Assembly: GCF_002222655.1 (NCBI RefSeq)
Contig: NZ_CP022423.1
Coordinates: 2,046,001 to 2,110,000 of the forward strand
Direction: 5' to 3'
Length of the DNA stretch: 64,000 nucleotides
Source: Vitreoscilla filiformis
Lineage (GTDB): Bacteria; Pseudomonadota; Gammaproteobacteria; Burkholderiales; Burkholderiaceae_C
Shown here: positions 17,458-26,089 of the stretch, in pieces
Numbering within the stretch: position 1 is the stretch's first letter
Layout: every line of letters starts with the position of its first letter
Translations under genes and position numbers: made by a program
Notes under the pieces: generated by a model
What the model was told of the DNA's origin: nothing
The model's database searches: none
The model's input: only the letters and a program-made list of their open reading frames with translations

Positions 17458-18168
17458 ATGACACTCGATCCCACCGACCTCCCCGGGGACGCTTCGCGCA
17501 CCACCACCCAGCGCATCGTCGATGCGGTGACGGCGGCCATCGTCGAACGGCGGCTGATGCCCGGCACCAAACTGGTCGAGCAACAGATCGCGGACATCTT
17601 CAAGGTTTCACGCACCGTTGTGCGCCAAGCGCTGAACCAGTTGAGCCGGGATCGGCTGGTGCAGTTGGAGCCGGCGCGCGGTGCCTTTGTGCGCCAGCCC
17701 AGCGTGCAAGAAGCGCGGGAGGTGTTCGAAGTGCGCGCCATGCTCGAAGGCGCCATGATCCGTGAGCTGTGTACCCGCATCACCGAGGCCCAACTCGCCG
17801 AGTTGCGGGCCCATTTGGCCGCTGAAGTCGCCGCCGTCACGCGCACGGACGTGCGCGGGCGCACGCGGTTGTTGGCTGATTTCCACGTCATCCTGGCGCA
17901 GATGCTGGGCAACGCCACGCTGGCCGAGCTGCTGGGGGATTTGCTCTCGCGCTCGCAGCTCATTTCGTTGATGTACCAATCGTCCCATTCGGCGGAGCAT
18001 TCGCAGGCCGAGCACGTCGCCATCGTGGACGCGCTGGCGCGGCGCGACGCCGAAGCCGCCGTGGCGCTGATGACCGATCACCTGGGCAACGTCGAACGCA
18101 ACCTGCGCTTGCAACCGCGTGTCACCGACCTGGGCGCTGCTCTGCTGCCCGAAGGAGAACTACCGTGA
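17458..18168 (+). CDS. GntR-family (FCD subgroup) regulator of purine catabolism
   Basis: A 236-residue repressor-type protein. The winged helix-turn-helix covers about residues 15-80 (IVERRLMPGTKLVEQQIADIF, VSRTVVRQALNQLSRDRLV). The FCD ligand domain covers about 85-220, with the metal-type histidines in DFHVILAQ and SQAEHVAIVDAL. Its place between uraH-puuD and puuE suggests it senses urate or allantoin intermediates. The ATG at 17458 was preferred because earlier codons overlap the promoter palindrome. Its TGA overlaps the GTG of puuE. Confidence 0.88.
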   Translation: MTLDPTDLPGDASRTTTQRIVDAVTAAIVERRLMPGTKLVEQQIADIFKVSRTVVRQALNQLSRDRLVQLEPARGAFVRQPSVQEAREVFEVRAMLEGAMIRELCTRITEAQLAELRAHLAAEVAAVTRTDVRGRTRLLADFHVILAQMLGNATLAELLGDLLSRSQLISLMYQSSHSAEHSQAEHVAIVDALARRDAEAAVALMTDHLGNVERNLRLQPRVTDLGAALLPEGELP

Positions 18169-19241
18169 GTTCACAGCACCGTCTCCCCCTCTCCCCAACC
18201 CCTCTCCCGCAAGGGGAGAGGGGCTTTGAAGCTCACGCCTTGGCCTCCGGTGAACGGGCTCCCTCTCCCCTTGCGGGAGAGGGCTGGGGAGAGGGGGAAG
18301 CCCCCCGTTACCCCCGCGACCTGCGCGGCCACGGTCGCACCCCGCCGCACGCCCAATGGCCGGGCCGCGCCCGCGTGGCGGTGCAGTTTGTGCTGAACTA
18401 CGAGGAAGGCGGCGAAAACTCGGTGCTGCACGGCGACGCGGGCAGCGAGCAATTCCTCTCCGAGATGTTCAACCCGGCGAGTTACCCGGCGCGGCACCTC
18501 AGCATGGAAGGCATGTATGAGTACGGCTCGCGGGTGGGCGTGTGGCGTTTGCTGCGCGAGTTTGAAAAGCGCGGCCTGCCGCTGACCGTGTTCGGTGTGA
18601 GCATGGCCCTGGCACGCTGCCCCGAGGTGACCGCCGCCTTCGTCGAGCTGGAGCACGAAATTGCCTGCCACGGCTGGCGCTGGATTCATTACCAAAACCT
18701 GGATGAAGCCACCGAGCGCGAACACATGCAGCGCGGCATGGAGATCCTGCAAAACCTCACCGGCCAGCGTGCGCTGGGCTGGTACACCGGGCGCGACAGC
18801 CCCAACACCCGCCGCCTGGTGGCCGACTTCGGCGGCTTCGAGTACGACAGCGACTATTACGGCGACGACTTGCCGTTCTGGCTGCAAGTCAAAAAGAGCG
18901 ACGGCGGCTTGGCGCCGCATCTGGTGGTGCCCTACACGCTGGACTGCAACGACATGCGCTTCGCCCTGCCGCAAGGCTTCAGCCACGGCGACGAGTTCTT
19001 CGAGTACCTGCGCGACAGCTTCGATGTGCTCTACGCCGAAGGCGACGAACGCCCCGCGATGATGAGCATCGGCATGCACTGCCGCTTGCTCGGGCGCCCC
19101 GGGCGGATGCGGGCGCTGCAACGCTTTCTCGACCACATTGAGGCGCACAGCCGGGTGTGGGTAGCGCGGCGCATCGACATCGCCCGCCACTGGAAAACCA
19201 CCCACCCCTTCCACGCTGACACCGCTTTTGTTTGGGAATGA
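18165..19241 (+). CDS. puuE: Allantoinase PuuE, with repeat-encoded N-terminus
   Basis: A 358-residue polysaccharide-deacetylase-fold enzyme that opens the allantoin ring. The true PuuE body begins near residue 47 (YPRDLRGHGRTPPHAQWPGR), then VAVQFVLNYEEGGENSVLHGD, HEIACHGWRWIHY and GRDSPNTRRLVAD. Residues about 6-46 are Pro/Gly/Glu-rich and are the translation of a paired GC-rich palindromic repeat at 18184-18298. That repeat appears inserted in frame between the overlapping GTG start and the conserved domain. No in-frame ATG lies between the repeat and the conserved block, so the repeat is probably translated. The stop overlaps the next gene. Confidence 0.9.
   Translation: MSSQHRLPLSPTPLPQGERGFEAHALASGERAPSPLAGEGWGEGEAPRYPRDLRGHGRTPPHAQWPGRARVAVQFVLNYEEGGENSVLHGDAGSEQFLSEMFNPASYPARHLSMEGMYEYGSRVGVWRLLREFEKRGLPLTVFGVSMALARCPEVTAAFVELEHEIACHGWRWIHYQNLDEATEREHMQRGMEILQNLTGQRALGWYTGRDSPNTRRLVADFGGFEYDSDYYGDDLPFWLQVKKSDGGLAPHLVVPYTLDCNDMRFALPQGFSHGDEFFEYLRDSFDVLYAEGDERPAMMSIGMHCRLLGRPGRMRALQRFLDHIEAHSRVWVARRIDIARHWKTTHPFHADTAFVWE
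18184..18298. repeat. Paired GC-rich palindromic repeat (REP-like), copy 1, inside puuE
   Basis: Two inverted elements of about 40 bases face each other across a spacer of about 35 bases. The left one (18184-18226) has CCCCTCTCCCCAACCCCTCT then CCCGCAAGGGGAGAGGGG. The right one (about 18259-18298) is its inverse, CCCTCTCCCCTTGCGGGAGA then GGGCTGGGGAGAGGGG. Each element also contains an internal palindrome. The same pair occurs at 59131-59252 and 60291-60387. The frame stays open through the repeat. Confidence 0.9.
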
Positions 19242-21049
19242 CCCCTGTGACGACCCTCACCCTGGCCCAGCTCAACGCCGCCGATGGCGCCGAGTTCGTG
19301 CGTCTGCTGGACGGCACTTACGAGCACTCCCCCTGGATCGCTGAAGCGGCGTTTGCGCGGCGCCCGGCGGGGGGCTTCGTCAGCTTGGCGCAGTTGAAAC
19401 ATGCGCTGGTGGAGGCGGTGCGTGCCGCGCCCGAAACCGCCAAGATCGGCCTGATCCGCGCTCACCCCGAGCTGGCCGGCAAAGCGATGGTGGCGCGCAC
19501 CCTCACAGCGGAATCCACCGGCGAGCAGCGCCGCGCCGGCCTGACGGATTGCACGCCCGAAGAATTCGCCAAACTGCACGTGCTGAACGCGGAATACAAC
19601 CGGCGTTTTGGCTGGCCGTTCATCTTGGCGGTGCGCGGGCCACGCGGCACGGGGCTGACGCGCCAGCAAATCATCGACACCTTCGAGCGCCGCGCCCACG
19701 GCACGCGGGATTTTGAGTTTGCCGAGTGCCTGCGCAACATCCACCGCATCGCCGAAATTCGCTTGAGCGAAAAATTCGGCCAACCGCCCCGGCGGGGCGA
19801 ACAGGTGTGGGACTGGGCCGAGCAACTCGCCCAGCACAGTGAACCCGGTTTTGCCGAAGCGGGCCAACTCACCGTCACCTATTTGACCGAGGCGCACCAA
19901 GCCTGCGCCCGCCAACTCATGGCGTGGATGCAGGCTGGCGGGTTTGATGAGGTGACGTTGGATGCCGTCGGCAACGTCGTGGGCGTGTACCACGCAGCGG
20001 CGGCGGCGGGCGGCGCCCAGGCGCCACGCCTGCTGACCGGCAGCCATTACGACACCGTGCGCAACGCCGGCAAGTACGACGGACGCTTGGGCATCCTGGT
20101 GCCGATGGCGGCGGTGCGTGAATTGGCGCAGCGCGGTGAGCGCCTGCCCGTCACGCTCGAAGTGGTGGGCTTCGCGGAGGAAGAAGGCCAGCGTTACCGC
20201 GCCACCTTCCAAGGTTCCAGCGCACTCACCGGGCATTTCAACCCGGCGTGGTTGGATCAGGTGGATGCGCAAGGCGTGTCCATGCGCGAGGCCATGCACG
20301 CCGCTGGCTTGCCCGGCACCATCGAAGCCATTGCCGCGCTCCAGCGCAAAGCCTCGCGTTACCTGGGATTCGTGGAAATTCACATCGAGCAAGGGCCGGT
20401 GTTGAACGATTTGGATGTGCCGCTGGGCCTCGTCACCTCGATCAACGGCAGTGCGCGCTACCGAGGCGAATTCATCGGCGTGGCCAGCCACGCCGGCACC
20501 ACGCCCATGGATCGGCGCCGCGATGCCGCCACCGCCGTGGCCGAGCTGGCGCTGTACGCCGAGGCGCGAGCGTCGGCGGATGAAACCTCGGTGGCCACGG
20601 TGGGCGTGTTGGAAGTGCCGGGCGGCTCGGTCAACGTGGTGCCGGGGCGTTGCCGCTTCAGCCTCGATCTGCGCGCCCCGACCAACGCCCAGCGCAACGC
20701 CATGGTGATGGACATCAAACAGCACGCCGAACGCATCGCCAAGCGCCGGCGGGTGACGCTCAAGCTCGAAGAAACCATGATCGCGTCCGCCGCGCCGTCG
20801 AACCGCCGCTGGATGCAGCGCTGGGAAGCCGCCGTGCGCGCCCTGGGTTTGCCGTTGCACAGCCTGACCAGTGGCGCCGGCCACGATGCCATGAAGCTGC
20901 ACGAAGTCATGCCGCAGGCCATGCTGTTTGTGCGCGGCGGCAACGCGGGCATCAGCCACAACCCGCTGGAAAGCGTCACGGCGGACGACGCCGAGCTGGC
21001 GGTGCAGGCTTTTACCCACCTCATCACGCACCTGGAGATCGCCCCATGA
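19238..21049 (+). CDS. Fused OHCU decarboxylase (UraD) and allantoate amidohydrolase
   Basis: A 603-residue two-domain protein. Residues about 1-170 match UraD: an N-terminal LAQLNAADGAEFVRLLDGTYEHSPW, the catalytic-histidine segment IRAHPELAGKA, and LNAEYNRRFGWPFILAVRG. Residues about 180-603 match the M20-type allantoate amidohydrolase/carbamoylase group. Metal ligands there are suggested in GSHYDTV, the aspartate of DGRLGIL, EEEGQRY, HIEQGPVL and the late GAGHDAM. UraD makes S-allantoin from OHCU and the second domain opens allantoate after PuuE has acted, so the fusion joins non-adjacent steps. The start overlaps the puuE stop (ATGA). Confidence 0.9.
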   Translation: MTPVTTLTLAQLNAADGAEFVRLLDGTYEHSPWIAEAAFARRPAGGFVSLAQLKHALVEAVRAAPETAKIGLIRAHPELAGKAMVARTLTAESTGEQRRAGLTDCTPEEFAKLHVLNAEYNRRFGWPFILAVRGPRGTGLTRQQIIDTFERRAHGTRDFEFAECLRNIHRIAEIRLSEKFGQPPRRGEQVWDWAEQLAQHSEPGFAEAGQLTVTYLTEAHQACARQLMAWMQAGGFDEVTLDAVGNVVGVYHAAAAAGGAQAPRLLTGSHYDTVRNAGKYDGRLGILVPMAAVRELAQRGERLPVTLEVVGFAEEEGQRYRATFQGSSALTGHFNPAWLDQVDAQGVSMREAMHAAGLPGTIEAIAALQRKASRYLGFVEIHIEQGPVLNDLDVPLGLVTSINGSARYRGEFIGVASHAGTTPMDRRRDAATAVAELALYAEARASADETSVATVGVLEVPGGSVNVVPGRCRFSLDLRAPTNAQRNAMVMDIKQHAERIAKRRRVTLKLEETMIASAAPSNRRWMQRWEAAVRALGLPLHSLTSGAGHDAMKLHEVMPQAMLFVRGGNAGISHNPLESVTADDAELAVQAFTHLITHLEIAP

Positions 21050-22290
21050 CCTCGCCCGATTCGTCTGCCCGTTACGCCGCGTTGGATGCCTGGATCGAGG
21101 CCCATTTCGATGAAGAAGTGGCGTTCTTGCAAACCCTGGTGCGCGTGCCCACCGACACCCCGCCGGGCGACAACGCCCCCCACGCCGAAGTCACTGCCCA
21201 AGCGTTGGATCACATGGGGTTGCCGGTGGAGATGTACCCGGTGCCCGCCGAGGAGGTGGCGGCGCAGGGCATGCGCTCCATCACCAATGTGATCGTGCGC
21301 CAGCGTTTTGGCGAAGGTGGGTTGACGGTGGCCCTGAACGCCCACGGTGACGTGGTGCCCCCCGGCGAAGGCTGGACGCACGACCCCTACGGCGGCGAAG
21401 TGGCCGACGGCAAGCTCTACGGTCGGGCCAGTGCCGTGAGCAAGAGCGATTTCGCCACCTACACCTTCGCGTTGCGGGCGCTGCGCGAGGTGGCGCCGCC
21501 CGCGTGCGGGGCGGTGGAGCTGCACTTCACCTACGACGAAGAATTCGGCGGCGAGTTGGGCCCCGGCTTTTTGCTGCGCCACCAACTCACCCGACCGGAT
21601 TACCTCATCGCCGCTGGTTTCAGCTATCAGGTGGTGACGGCGCACAACGGCTGCTTGCAACTGGAGGTCACGCTGCATGGCCAAGCCAGCCATGCCGCTT
21701 ACCCCGAAACCGGCATCGACGCCCTGCAAGCCGCCAACCAACTGCTGACCGCGCTCTATGCCCACAACGACGTGCTGCGCACGCGGCGCTCCAGCGTGCC
21801 CGGCATCACCCATCCTTATTTGAACGTCGGGCGCATCGAGGGCGGCAGCAATACCAATGTGGTGCCGGGCAAAGTGGTGCTGAAGCTGGATCGGCGCATG
21901 ATCCCCGAGGAAGACGCCGCGCAGGTCGAAGCCGAGGTGTGCCAGCTCATCGCCGCTGCGGTGGCAGATTGCCCGGGCATTCGGGGCGAAATCCGCCGCC
22001 TGTTGCTGGCTCATTCGCTCAAACCCTTGCCTGGCCACGAGCGCCTGGCCACCACGCTGCAACGCCACGCGCAGGCGGTGTTGGGCGAGTTCATTCCCAC
22101 GTCGGGCACGCCGCTCTACACCGATGTGCGCCTCTATGGTGCGCAAGGGGTGCCAGCGGTGATTTACGGTGCCGGGCCGCGCACCGTTTTGGAGAGCAAT
22201 GCCAAACGCGCCGACGAACATCTGGTGCTCGATGACCTGAAACGGGCCACGCAAATCGTGGCGCGCACCTTGATGGACATGTTGAGCTAA
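21046..22290 (+). CDS. M20 family metallohydrolase in the purine cluster
   Basis: A 414-residue zinc hydrolase of the ArgE/DapE/CPG2 type. Metal-binding blocks are ALNAHGDVVPPG near residue 100, the aspartate region GRASAVSKSDF near 130, and TYDEEFGGELG near 165. A dimerisation domain starts near 200 (GQASHAAYPETGIDAL). Its ATG overlaps the fusion gene stop. The family cleaves amide bonds, and the context suggests a ureidoglycolate or a related ureido compound, but the substrate is not defined by the sequence. A good terminator follows. Confidence 0.82.
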   Translation: MTSPDSSARYAALDAWIEAHFDEEVAFLQTLVRVPTDTPPGDNAPHAEVTAQALDHMGLPVEMYPVPAEEVAAQGMRSITNVIVRQRFGEGGLTVALNAHGDVVPPGEGWTHDPYGGEVADGKLYGRASAVSKSDFATYTFALRALREVAPPACGAVELHFTYDEEFGGELGPGFLLRHQLTRPDYLIAAGFSYQVVTAHNGCLQLEVTLHGQASHAAYPETGIDALQAANQLLTALYAHNDVLRTRRSSVPGITHPYLNVGRIEGGSNTNVVPGKVVLKLDRRMIPEEDAAQVEAEVCQLIAAAVADCPGIRGEIRRLLLAHSLKPLPGHERLATTLQRHAQAVLGEFIPTSGTPLYTDVRLYGAQGVPAVIYGAGPRTVLESNAKRADEHLVLDDLKRATQIVARTLMDMLS

Positions 22291-22316
22291 GGGAAATTCG
22301 CCTCGATTCGGTTGAC

Positions 22317-22344
22317 AGCCGGCGCCCCCAGCGCTGGCTTTTTG
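22317..22344 (+). terminator. Rho-independent terminator after the M20 hydrolase gene
   Basis: AGCCGGCGC (22317-22325) pairs with GCGCTGGCT (22331-22339), with one G-T wobble, around a CCCCA loop, followed by TTTT. It would end the GntR-puuE-fusion-M20 transcript before the ABC genes. Confidence 0.7.
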
Positions 22345-22452
22345 TGCTGGAACTTCGCCTTCAATCATCGTGATGATCCGCCAATTTGAGCGAACTTAGC
22401 GGAAGTTGGCCCGGTTTTCGCTAGTGAAGTCCGTCTTCACGGAGAACCAGTC

Positions 22453-23499
22453 ATGTCGCTCATGCATTGCACCCGCCGCACTTTGTTGAATGCTGTTGCC
22501 GCTGCTGCGGTTTGTGTCAGCCTGCCGGCGATGGCCCAAGAAACCGCCGTCAAATTCCAGCTCGATTGGCGTTTTGAAGGCCCGAGTGCGTTGTTCCTCG
22601 TGCCGGTGGCCAAGGGGTATTTCAAGGCCGAAAAACTCAATGTGGCGGTCGATGCTGGCAATGGTTCGGGCAATGCCGTCAACCGCGTGGCCTCCGGCGC
22701 CTACGACATGGGTTTTGCCGACTTGGCCGCCCTCATGGAATTCCACGCCAACAACCCCACCGCGCCCAATAAACCGGTGGCGGTGATGATGGTCTACAAC
22801 AACACCCCGGCAGCGGTGCTGACGCTGAAAAAATCCGGCATCAAAACCCCGGCGGATTTGGCGGGCAAAAAGCTCGGGGCGCCGTCGTTCGACGCGGGGC
22901 GCCGCGCCTTCCCGATTTTCCAGAAGGCCAACAACGTCAGCAAAGTCGAGTGGGTGAGCATGGATCCGCCCCTGCGCGAAACCATGTTGATGAAGGGCGA
23001 TGTGGACGCCATCACCGGCTTCACCTTCACGTCGTTGCTGAACCTGGAAGCACGCGGCGCCAAAACCGACGAGGTGGTGGTGATGCCGTACCCCGCTTTC
23101 GGCGTGAAGCTGTACGGCAACGCCATCATCGTCGGCCAAGCGTTTTTGAAGAACAACCCGGACGCCGTCAAAGCCTTCCTGCGCGCTTTCACCAAGGGCG
23201 CCAAAGACGTGATCGCCGACCCCAAAGCCGCCATCGCGGTGGTCAAGGAGCGGGACGGCATCATCAACGCCACCCTGGAAGAGCGCCGCCTGCGCTTGGC
23301 CATTGACACCGCCATCGCCACGCCAGACGCCCGTGCCGAAGGGTTCGGCGCTGTGAGCGCCCCGCGTTTGGCCTTGATGGGGTCCCAAGTCGCCGATGCG
23401 TACACCACCAAAAGCCGCATCGATGTGAGCACGATCTGGGACGGCAGTTACCTGCCGTCCGTGGCCGAGCGCAACGTCTTGGGCGTGGCCAAAAAGTGA
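22453..23499 (+). CDS. ABC transporter substrate-binding protein, NitT/TauT type
   Basis: A 348-residue periplasmic protein with a signal peptide containing a twin-arginine-like start (CTRRTLLNAVAAAA) that ends at PAMAQ. The mature part is the SsuA/THI5-like fold: VKFQLDWRFEGPSALFLVPVAKGYFKAE at its start and VASGAYDMGFADLAALMEF near residue 80. Members bind sulfonates, nitrate, pyrimidine precursors or purine breakdown products. With the flanking purine genes it probably delivers a purine or allantoin-like compound, which is inference. A GGAG site lies upstream of the ATG. Confidence 0.88.
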   Translation: MSLMHCTRRTLLNAVAAAAVCVSLPAMAQETAVKFQLDWRFEGPSALFLVPVAKGYFKAEKLNVAVDAGNGSGNAVNRVASGAYDMGFADLAALMEFHANNPTAPNKPVAVMMVYNNTPAAVLTLKKSGIKTPADLAGKKLGAPSFDAGRRAFPIFQKANNVSKVEWVSMDPPLRETMLMKGDVDAITGFTFTSLLNLEARGAKTDEVVVMPYPAFGVKLYGNAIIVGQAFLKNNPDAVKAFLRAFTKGAKDVIADPKAAIAVVKERDGIINATLEERRLRLAIDTAIATPDARAEGFGAVSAPRLALMGSQVADAYTTKSRIDVSTIWDGSYLPSVAERNVLGVAKK

Positions 23500-23510
23500 G
23501 GCGTTGAACC

Positions 23511-24323
23511 ATGAGCGCCTTTGTTGACTTTCGCAACGTTTGGCTGGCCTACAACGACGAGTTGTTGGCCCAGGGCCATTTCGCCGTCGAAGACATCCAC
23601 CTCCAGGTGAAGGAGGGGGAGTTCATCGCCATCGTCGGCCCATCGGGTTGTGGCAAATCCACCTTCATGAAACTGGCCACGGGGCTGAAACGCCCGAGCC
23701 GGGGCACGGTGGAAATCGCTGGGCAGGAGGTCACGGGGCCGCTCAAGATCACCGGCATGGCGTTCCAAGCGCCCAGTTTGTTGCCGTGGCGCACCACGGT
23801 GCAAAACGTCATGCTGCCGCTGGAGATTGTGGAACCCTACCGTTCCAGCTTCAAGCAGAAAAAAGCCGAGTACGAAGCCAAAGCACGCACGCTGCTGCAA
23901 AGCGTCGGGCTGGGGGGTTATGAGGACAAATTCCCCTGGCAGCTTTCCGGCGGCATGCAGCAGCGTGCCAGCATCTGCCGCGCCCTCATTCACGAACCCA
24001 AAATGCTGCTGCTGGACGAGCCGTTCGGCGCGTTGGATGCCTTCACCCGCGAAGAACTCTGGTGTGCGCTGCGCGATCTGCAAGCCGCACAAAAATTCAA
24101 CGTCATCTTGGTGACGCACGATTTGCGCGAAAGCGTCTTTTTGGCCGATACGGTGTACGTCATGAGCAAAAGCCCGGGCCGTTTTGTGGTGCGCCGCGAG
24201 ATCGATTTGCCTCGCCCGCGTGACTTGGAGGTGACCTACACCCCCGCGTTCACCGACATCGTGCATGAACTGCGCGGCCACATTGGTGCCCTGCGCAAAC
24301 AAGGTGCGGAGGTGGCGCAATGA
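23511..24323 (+). CDS. ABC transporter ATP-binding protein, NitT/TauT type
   Basis: A 270-residue cytoplasmic ATPase. Walker A is GPSGCGKSTF near residue 44, the Q-loop is in MAFQAPSLLPW, the signature is LSGGMQQRASICRAL and Walker B is MLLLLDEPFGALD, followed by the switch histidine in LVTHDL. The whole set is intact. It starts 11 bases after the binding protein and its end overlaps the permease start by four bases, so the three form one uptake system of the SsuB/TauB class. Confidence 0.93.
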   Translation: MSAFVDFRNVWLAYNDELLAQGHFAVEDIHLQVKEGEFIAIVGPSGCGKSTFMKLATGLKRPSRGTVEIAGQEVTGPLKITGMAFQAPSLLPWRTTVQNVMLPLEIVEPYRSSFKQKKAEYEAKARTLLQSVGLGGYEDKFPWQLSGGMQQRASICRALIHEPKMLLLDEPFGALDAFTREELWCALRDLQAAQKFNVILVTHDLRESVFLADTVYVMSKSPGRFVVRREIDLPRPRDLEVTYTPAFTDIVHELRGHIGALRKQGAEVAQ

Positions 24324-25102
24324 GCAGCGCAGCCGTCAAAGCCCGACGCCTCGAAGCCGCCGCCCCCTGGGCGTTGCTGATTGTCGGGTTGTTCCTCTGG
24401 CAAGGTGTGTGTACCGCTTTTGATGTGAGTGAGTTCGTATTCCCGAGCCCGCTGCGCATTTGGGAGCAGTTGGTCGAGTTCAGGGGCGAAATTGCCAAAC
24501 ACGCCTGGCGCACCTTTTGGGTGACGATGGCCGGGTTTGGCCTCGCCATCGTGGTGGGCGTGTTGCTGGGCTTCCTCATCGGCAGTTCGCGCCTGGCTTA
24601 CGCTGCGATTTATCCGCTGATGACGGGCTTCAACGCCCTGCCCAAAGCCGCCTTCGTGCCGGTGTTGGTGGTGTGGTTTGGCATCGGCATTGGCCCGGCG
24701 ATCCTGACGGCGTTTTTGATCAGCTTTTTCCCGATCACCGTGAACATCGCCACCGGCCTGGCCACGCTGGAGCCCGAGTTGGAGGACGTGCTGCGCGTGC
24801 TGGGCGCTCGGCGCTGGGATGTGCTGATGAAAGTCGGGCTGCCGCGTTCGATGCCGTACTTTTTCGGCTCGCTCAAGGTGGCGATCACGCTGGCCTTCGT
24901 CGGCACCACGGTCAGCGAGATGACGGCCTCGAACGAGGGCATCGGCTACCTGCTGGTGAGCGCCGGCAGTGCCATGCAAATGGGCCTGGCGTTTGCGGGC
25001 CTGGTGGTGGTCGGGGCGATGGCGATGGTGATGTATGAGTTCTTCTCGATTGTGGAGAAGCGCCTCACCGGGTGGGCCCATCGCGGTTCACAAGTCCACT
25101 GA
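24320..25102 (+). CDS. ABC transporter permease, NitT/TauT type
   Basis: A 260-residue membrane protein with six hydrophobic helices. The binding-protein-dependent transport motif is seen near residue 165 (LEDVLRVLGARRWDVLMKVGLPRSMPY), which contacts the ATPase. The helix FVTMAGFGLAIVVGVLLGF-like segment (VTMAGFGLAIVVGVLLGFLI) and GFNALPKAAFVPVLVVWFG are typical for SsuC/TauC. It completes the transporter with the two upstream genes (ATGA overlap). Confidence 0.92.
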   Translation: MSSAAVKARRLEAAAPWALLIVGLFLWQGVCTAFDVSEFVFPSPLRIWEQLVEFRGEIAKHAWRTFWVTMAGFGLAIVVGVLLGFLIGSSRLAYAAIYPLMTGFNALPKAAFVPVLVVWFGIGIGPAILTAFLISFFPITVNIATGLATLEPELEDVLRVLGARRWDVLMKVGLPRSMPYFFGSLKVAITLAFVGTTVSEMTASNEGIGYLLVSAGSAMQMGLAFAGLVVVGAMAMVMYEFFSIVEKRLTGWAHRGSQVH

Positions 25103-25179
25103 GGGTTCGTGACCGACAGGCCCCATGCGATGATTCGCCCTGACACAGCGCCCCCGAGGCGCACTCAGGAGTCTTCCCC

Positions 25180-25437
25180 ATGCGAGTCGTCTTTGGCCTC
25201 ATTGGCTTGATTGTTACCGTTGCCATTGTCATGGTGCTCACTGCGCGGCAGTCGCGTGCCCCGGTGAGCGTGCCCTCTGCGACGCCAGGGCAGAGCGCCA
25301 CCGTCGTGCCGATGACGCAAGCCCCTTCTCAGGTGCAAGCCGAGGTGAACGCGATGGGCCAGCAGCAAACCCAGCAGTTGCAGCAGCAGATGCAACAACT
25401 GACCAGCCCGACCCCGCCCGCCGGTGAGCAGCGCTGA
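25180..25437 (+). CDS. Small membrane-anchored Gln-rich protein, unknown
   Basis: An 85-residue protein I do not recognise. One membrane helix at the N-terminus (VVFGLIGLIVTVAIVMVL) is followed by a Pro/Ser region and a Gln-rich segment (QQQTQQLQQQMQQL) that may form a coiled coil in the periplasm. The last 14 bases overlap the GTG of tadA, so the two are probably co-translated. Codon use fits the genome and an upstream AGGAG is present, which supports it as real. Confidence 0.6.
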   Translation: MRVVFGLIGLIVTVAIVMVLTARQSRAPVSVPSATPGQSATVVPMTQAPSQVQAEVNAMGQQQTQQLQQQMQQLTSPTPPAGEQR

Positions 25438-26089
25438 GACGGCTGTGGAGGTGCTCGATCCACGCGATGTCTGGGCCATGCGCTTGGCCTTGGATCAGGC
25501 GCACAACGCCTGGCTCATTGGGGAAGTGCCGGTGGGGGCGGTCATCCTGCGTGACGGGGCTGTGGTGGCCACGGGCTACAACCGGCCCATCACCACCAAT
25601 GACCCCAGCGCACATGCCGAGATGGTGGCGTTGCGTCACGCGGCCCAGTTGCTGGAAAACTACCGGTTGCCGGACTGTGAGCTGTTCGTCACCCTGGAGC
25701 CTTGCGCCATGTGTGCCATGGCGTTGATGCATGCGCGCTTCAAGCGGGTGGTCTTCGGCGCCTGGGATGCCAAAACAGGCGCCGCAGGCTCGGTGGTTGA
25801 TTTGTTCGCCCAGCCGCAGTTGAACCATCACACCACGGTGCAAGGCGGGGTGCTGGCCACCGAGTGCGCTGACGTGCTGCGCAGCTTCTTTGCCGAGCGT
25901 CGCGCACAGAAACGGGCCGAGCGTGCAGAACGCGACGCCCAGCGTGCTGTTCCCGATGCCGCCGCATCCTCCAGCATCCCGGAAGCAGAAATGCTGGAAA
26001 TGCAGTTGGACGTGGCGTTGCAAACCGAACTGTTCACCACGGCTTGGCTGTCTCCTTCTCTTCCTGACGCTCCCCCGTCTGCACCATGA
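25424..26089 (+). CDS. tadA: tRNA adenosine(34) deaminase TadA
   Basis: A 221-residue zinc deaminase that converts A34 to inosine in tRNA-Arg(ACG). Zinc and proton-shuttle residues are seen in SAHAEMVAL and EPCAMCAMAL, with the RVVFGAWDAKTGAAGSVVDL segment that is specific for TadA. Typical TadA is about 165 residues; here about 45 extra residues rich in Ala, Arg and Glu follow the domain. It starts at a GTG overlapping the small membrane gene, and its stop overlaps the LD-carboxypeptidase start. Confidence 0.93.
   Translation: MSSAETAVEVLDPRDVWAMRLALDQAHNAWLIGEVPVGAVILRDGAVVATGYNRPITTNDPSAHAEMVALRHAAQLLENYRLPDCELFVTLEPCAMCAMALMHARFKRVVFGAWDAKTGAAGSVVDLFAQPQLNHHTTVQGGVLATECADVLRSFFAERRAQKRAERAERDAQRAVPDAAASSSIPEAEMLEMQLDVALQTELFTTAWLSPSLPDAPPSAP

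Noticed and set aside
19031..21031. Long minus-strand open frame opposite the UraD-amidohydrolase gene
   Set aside because: It is a shadow frame. Both domains of the real protein are on the plus strand.
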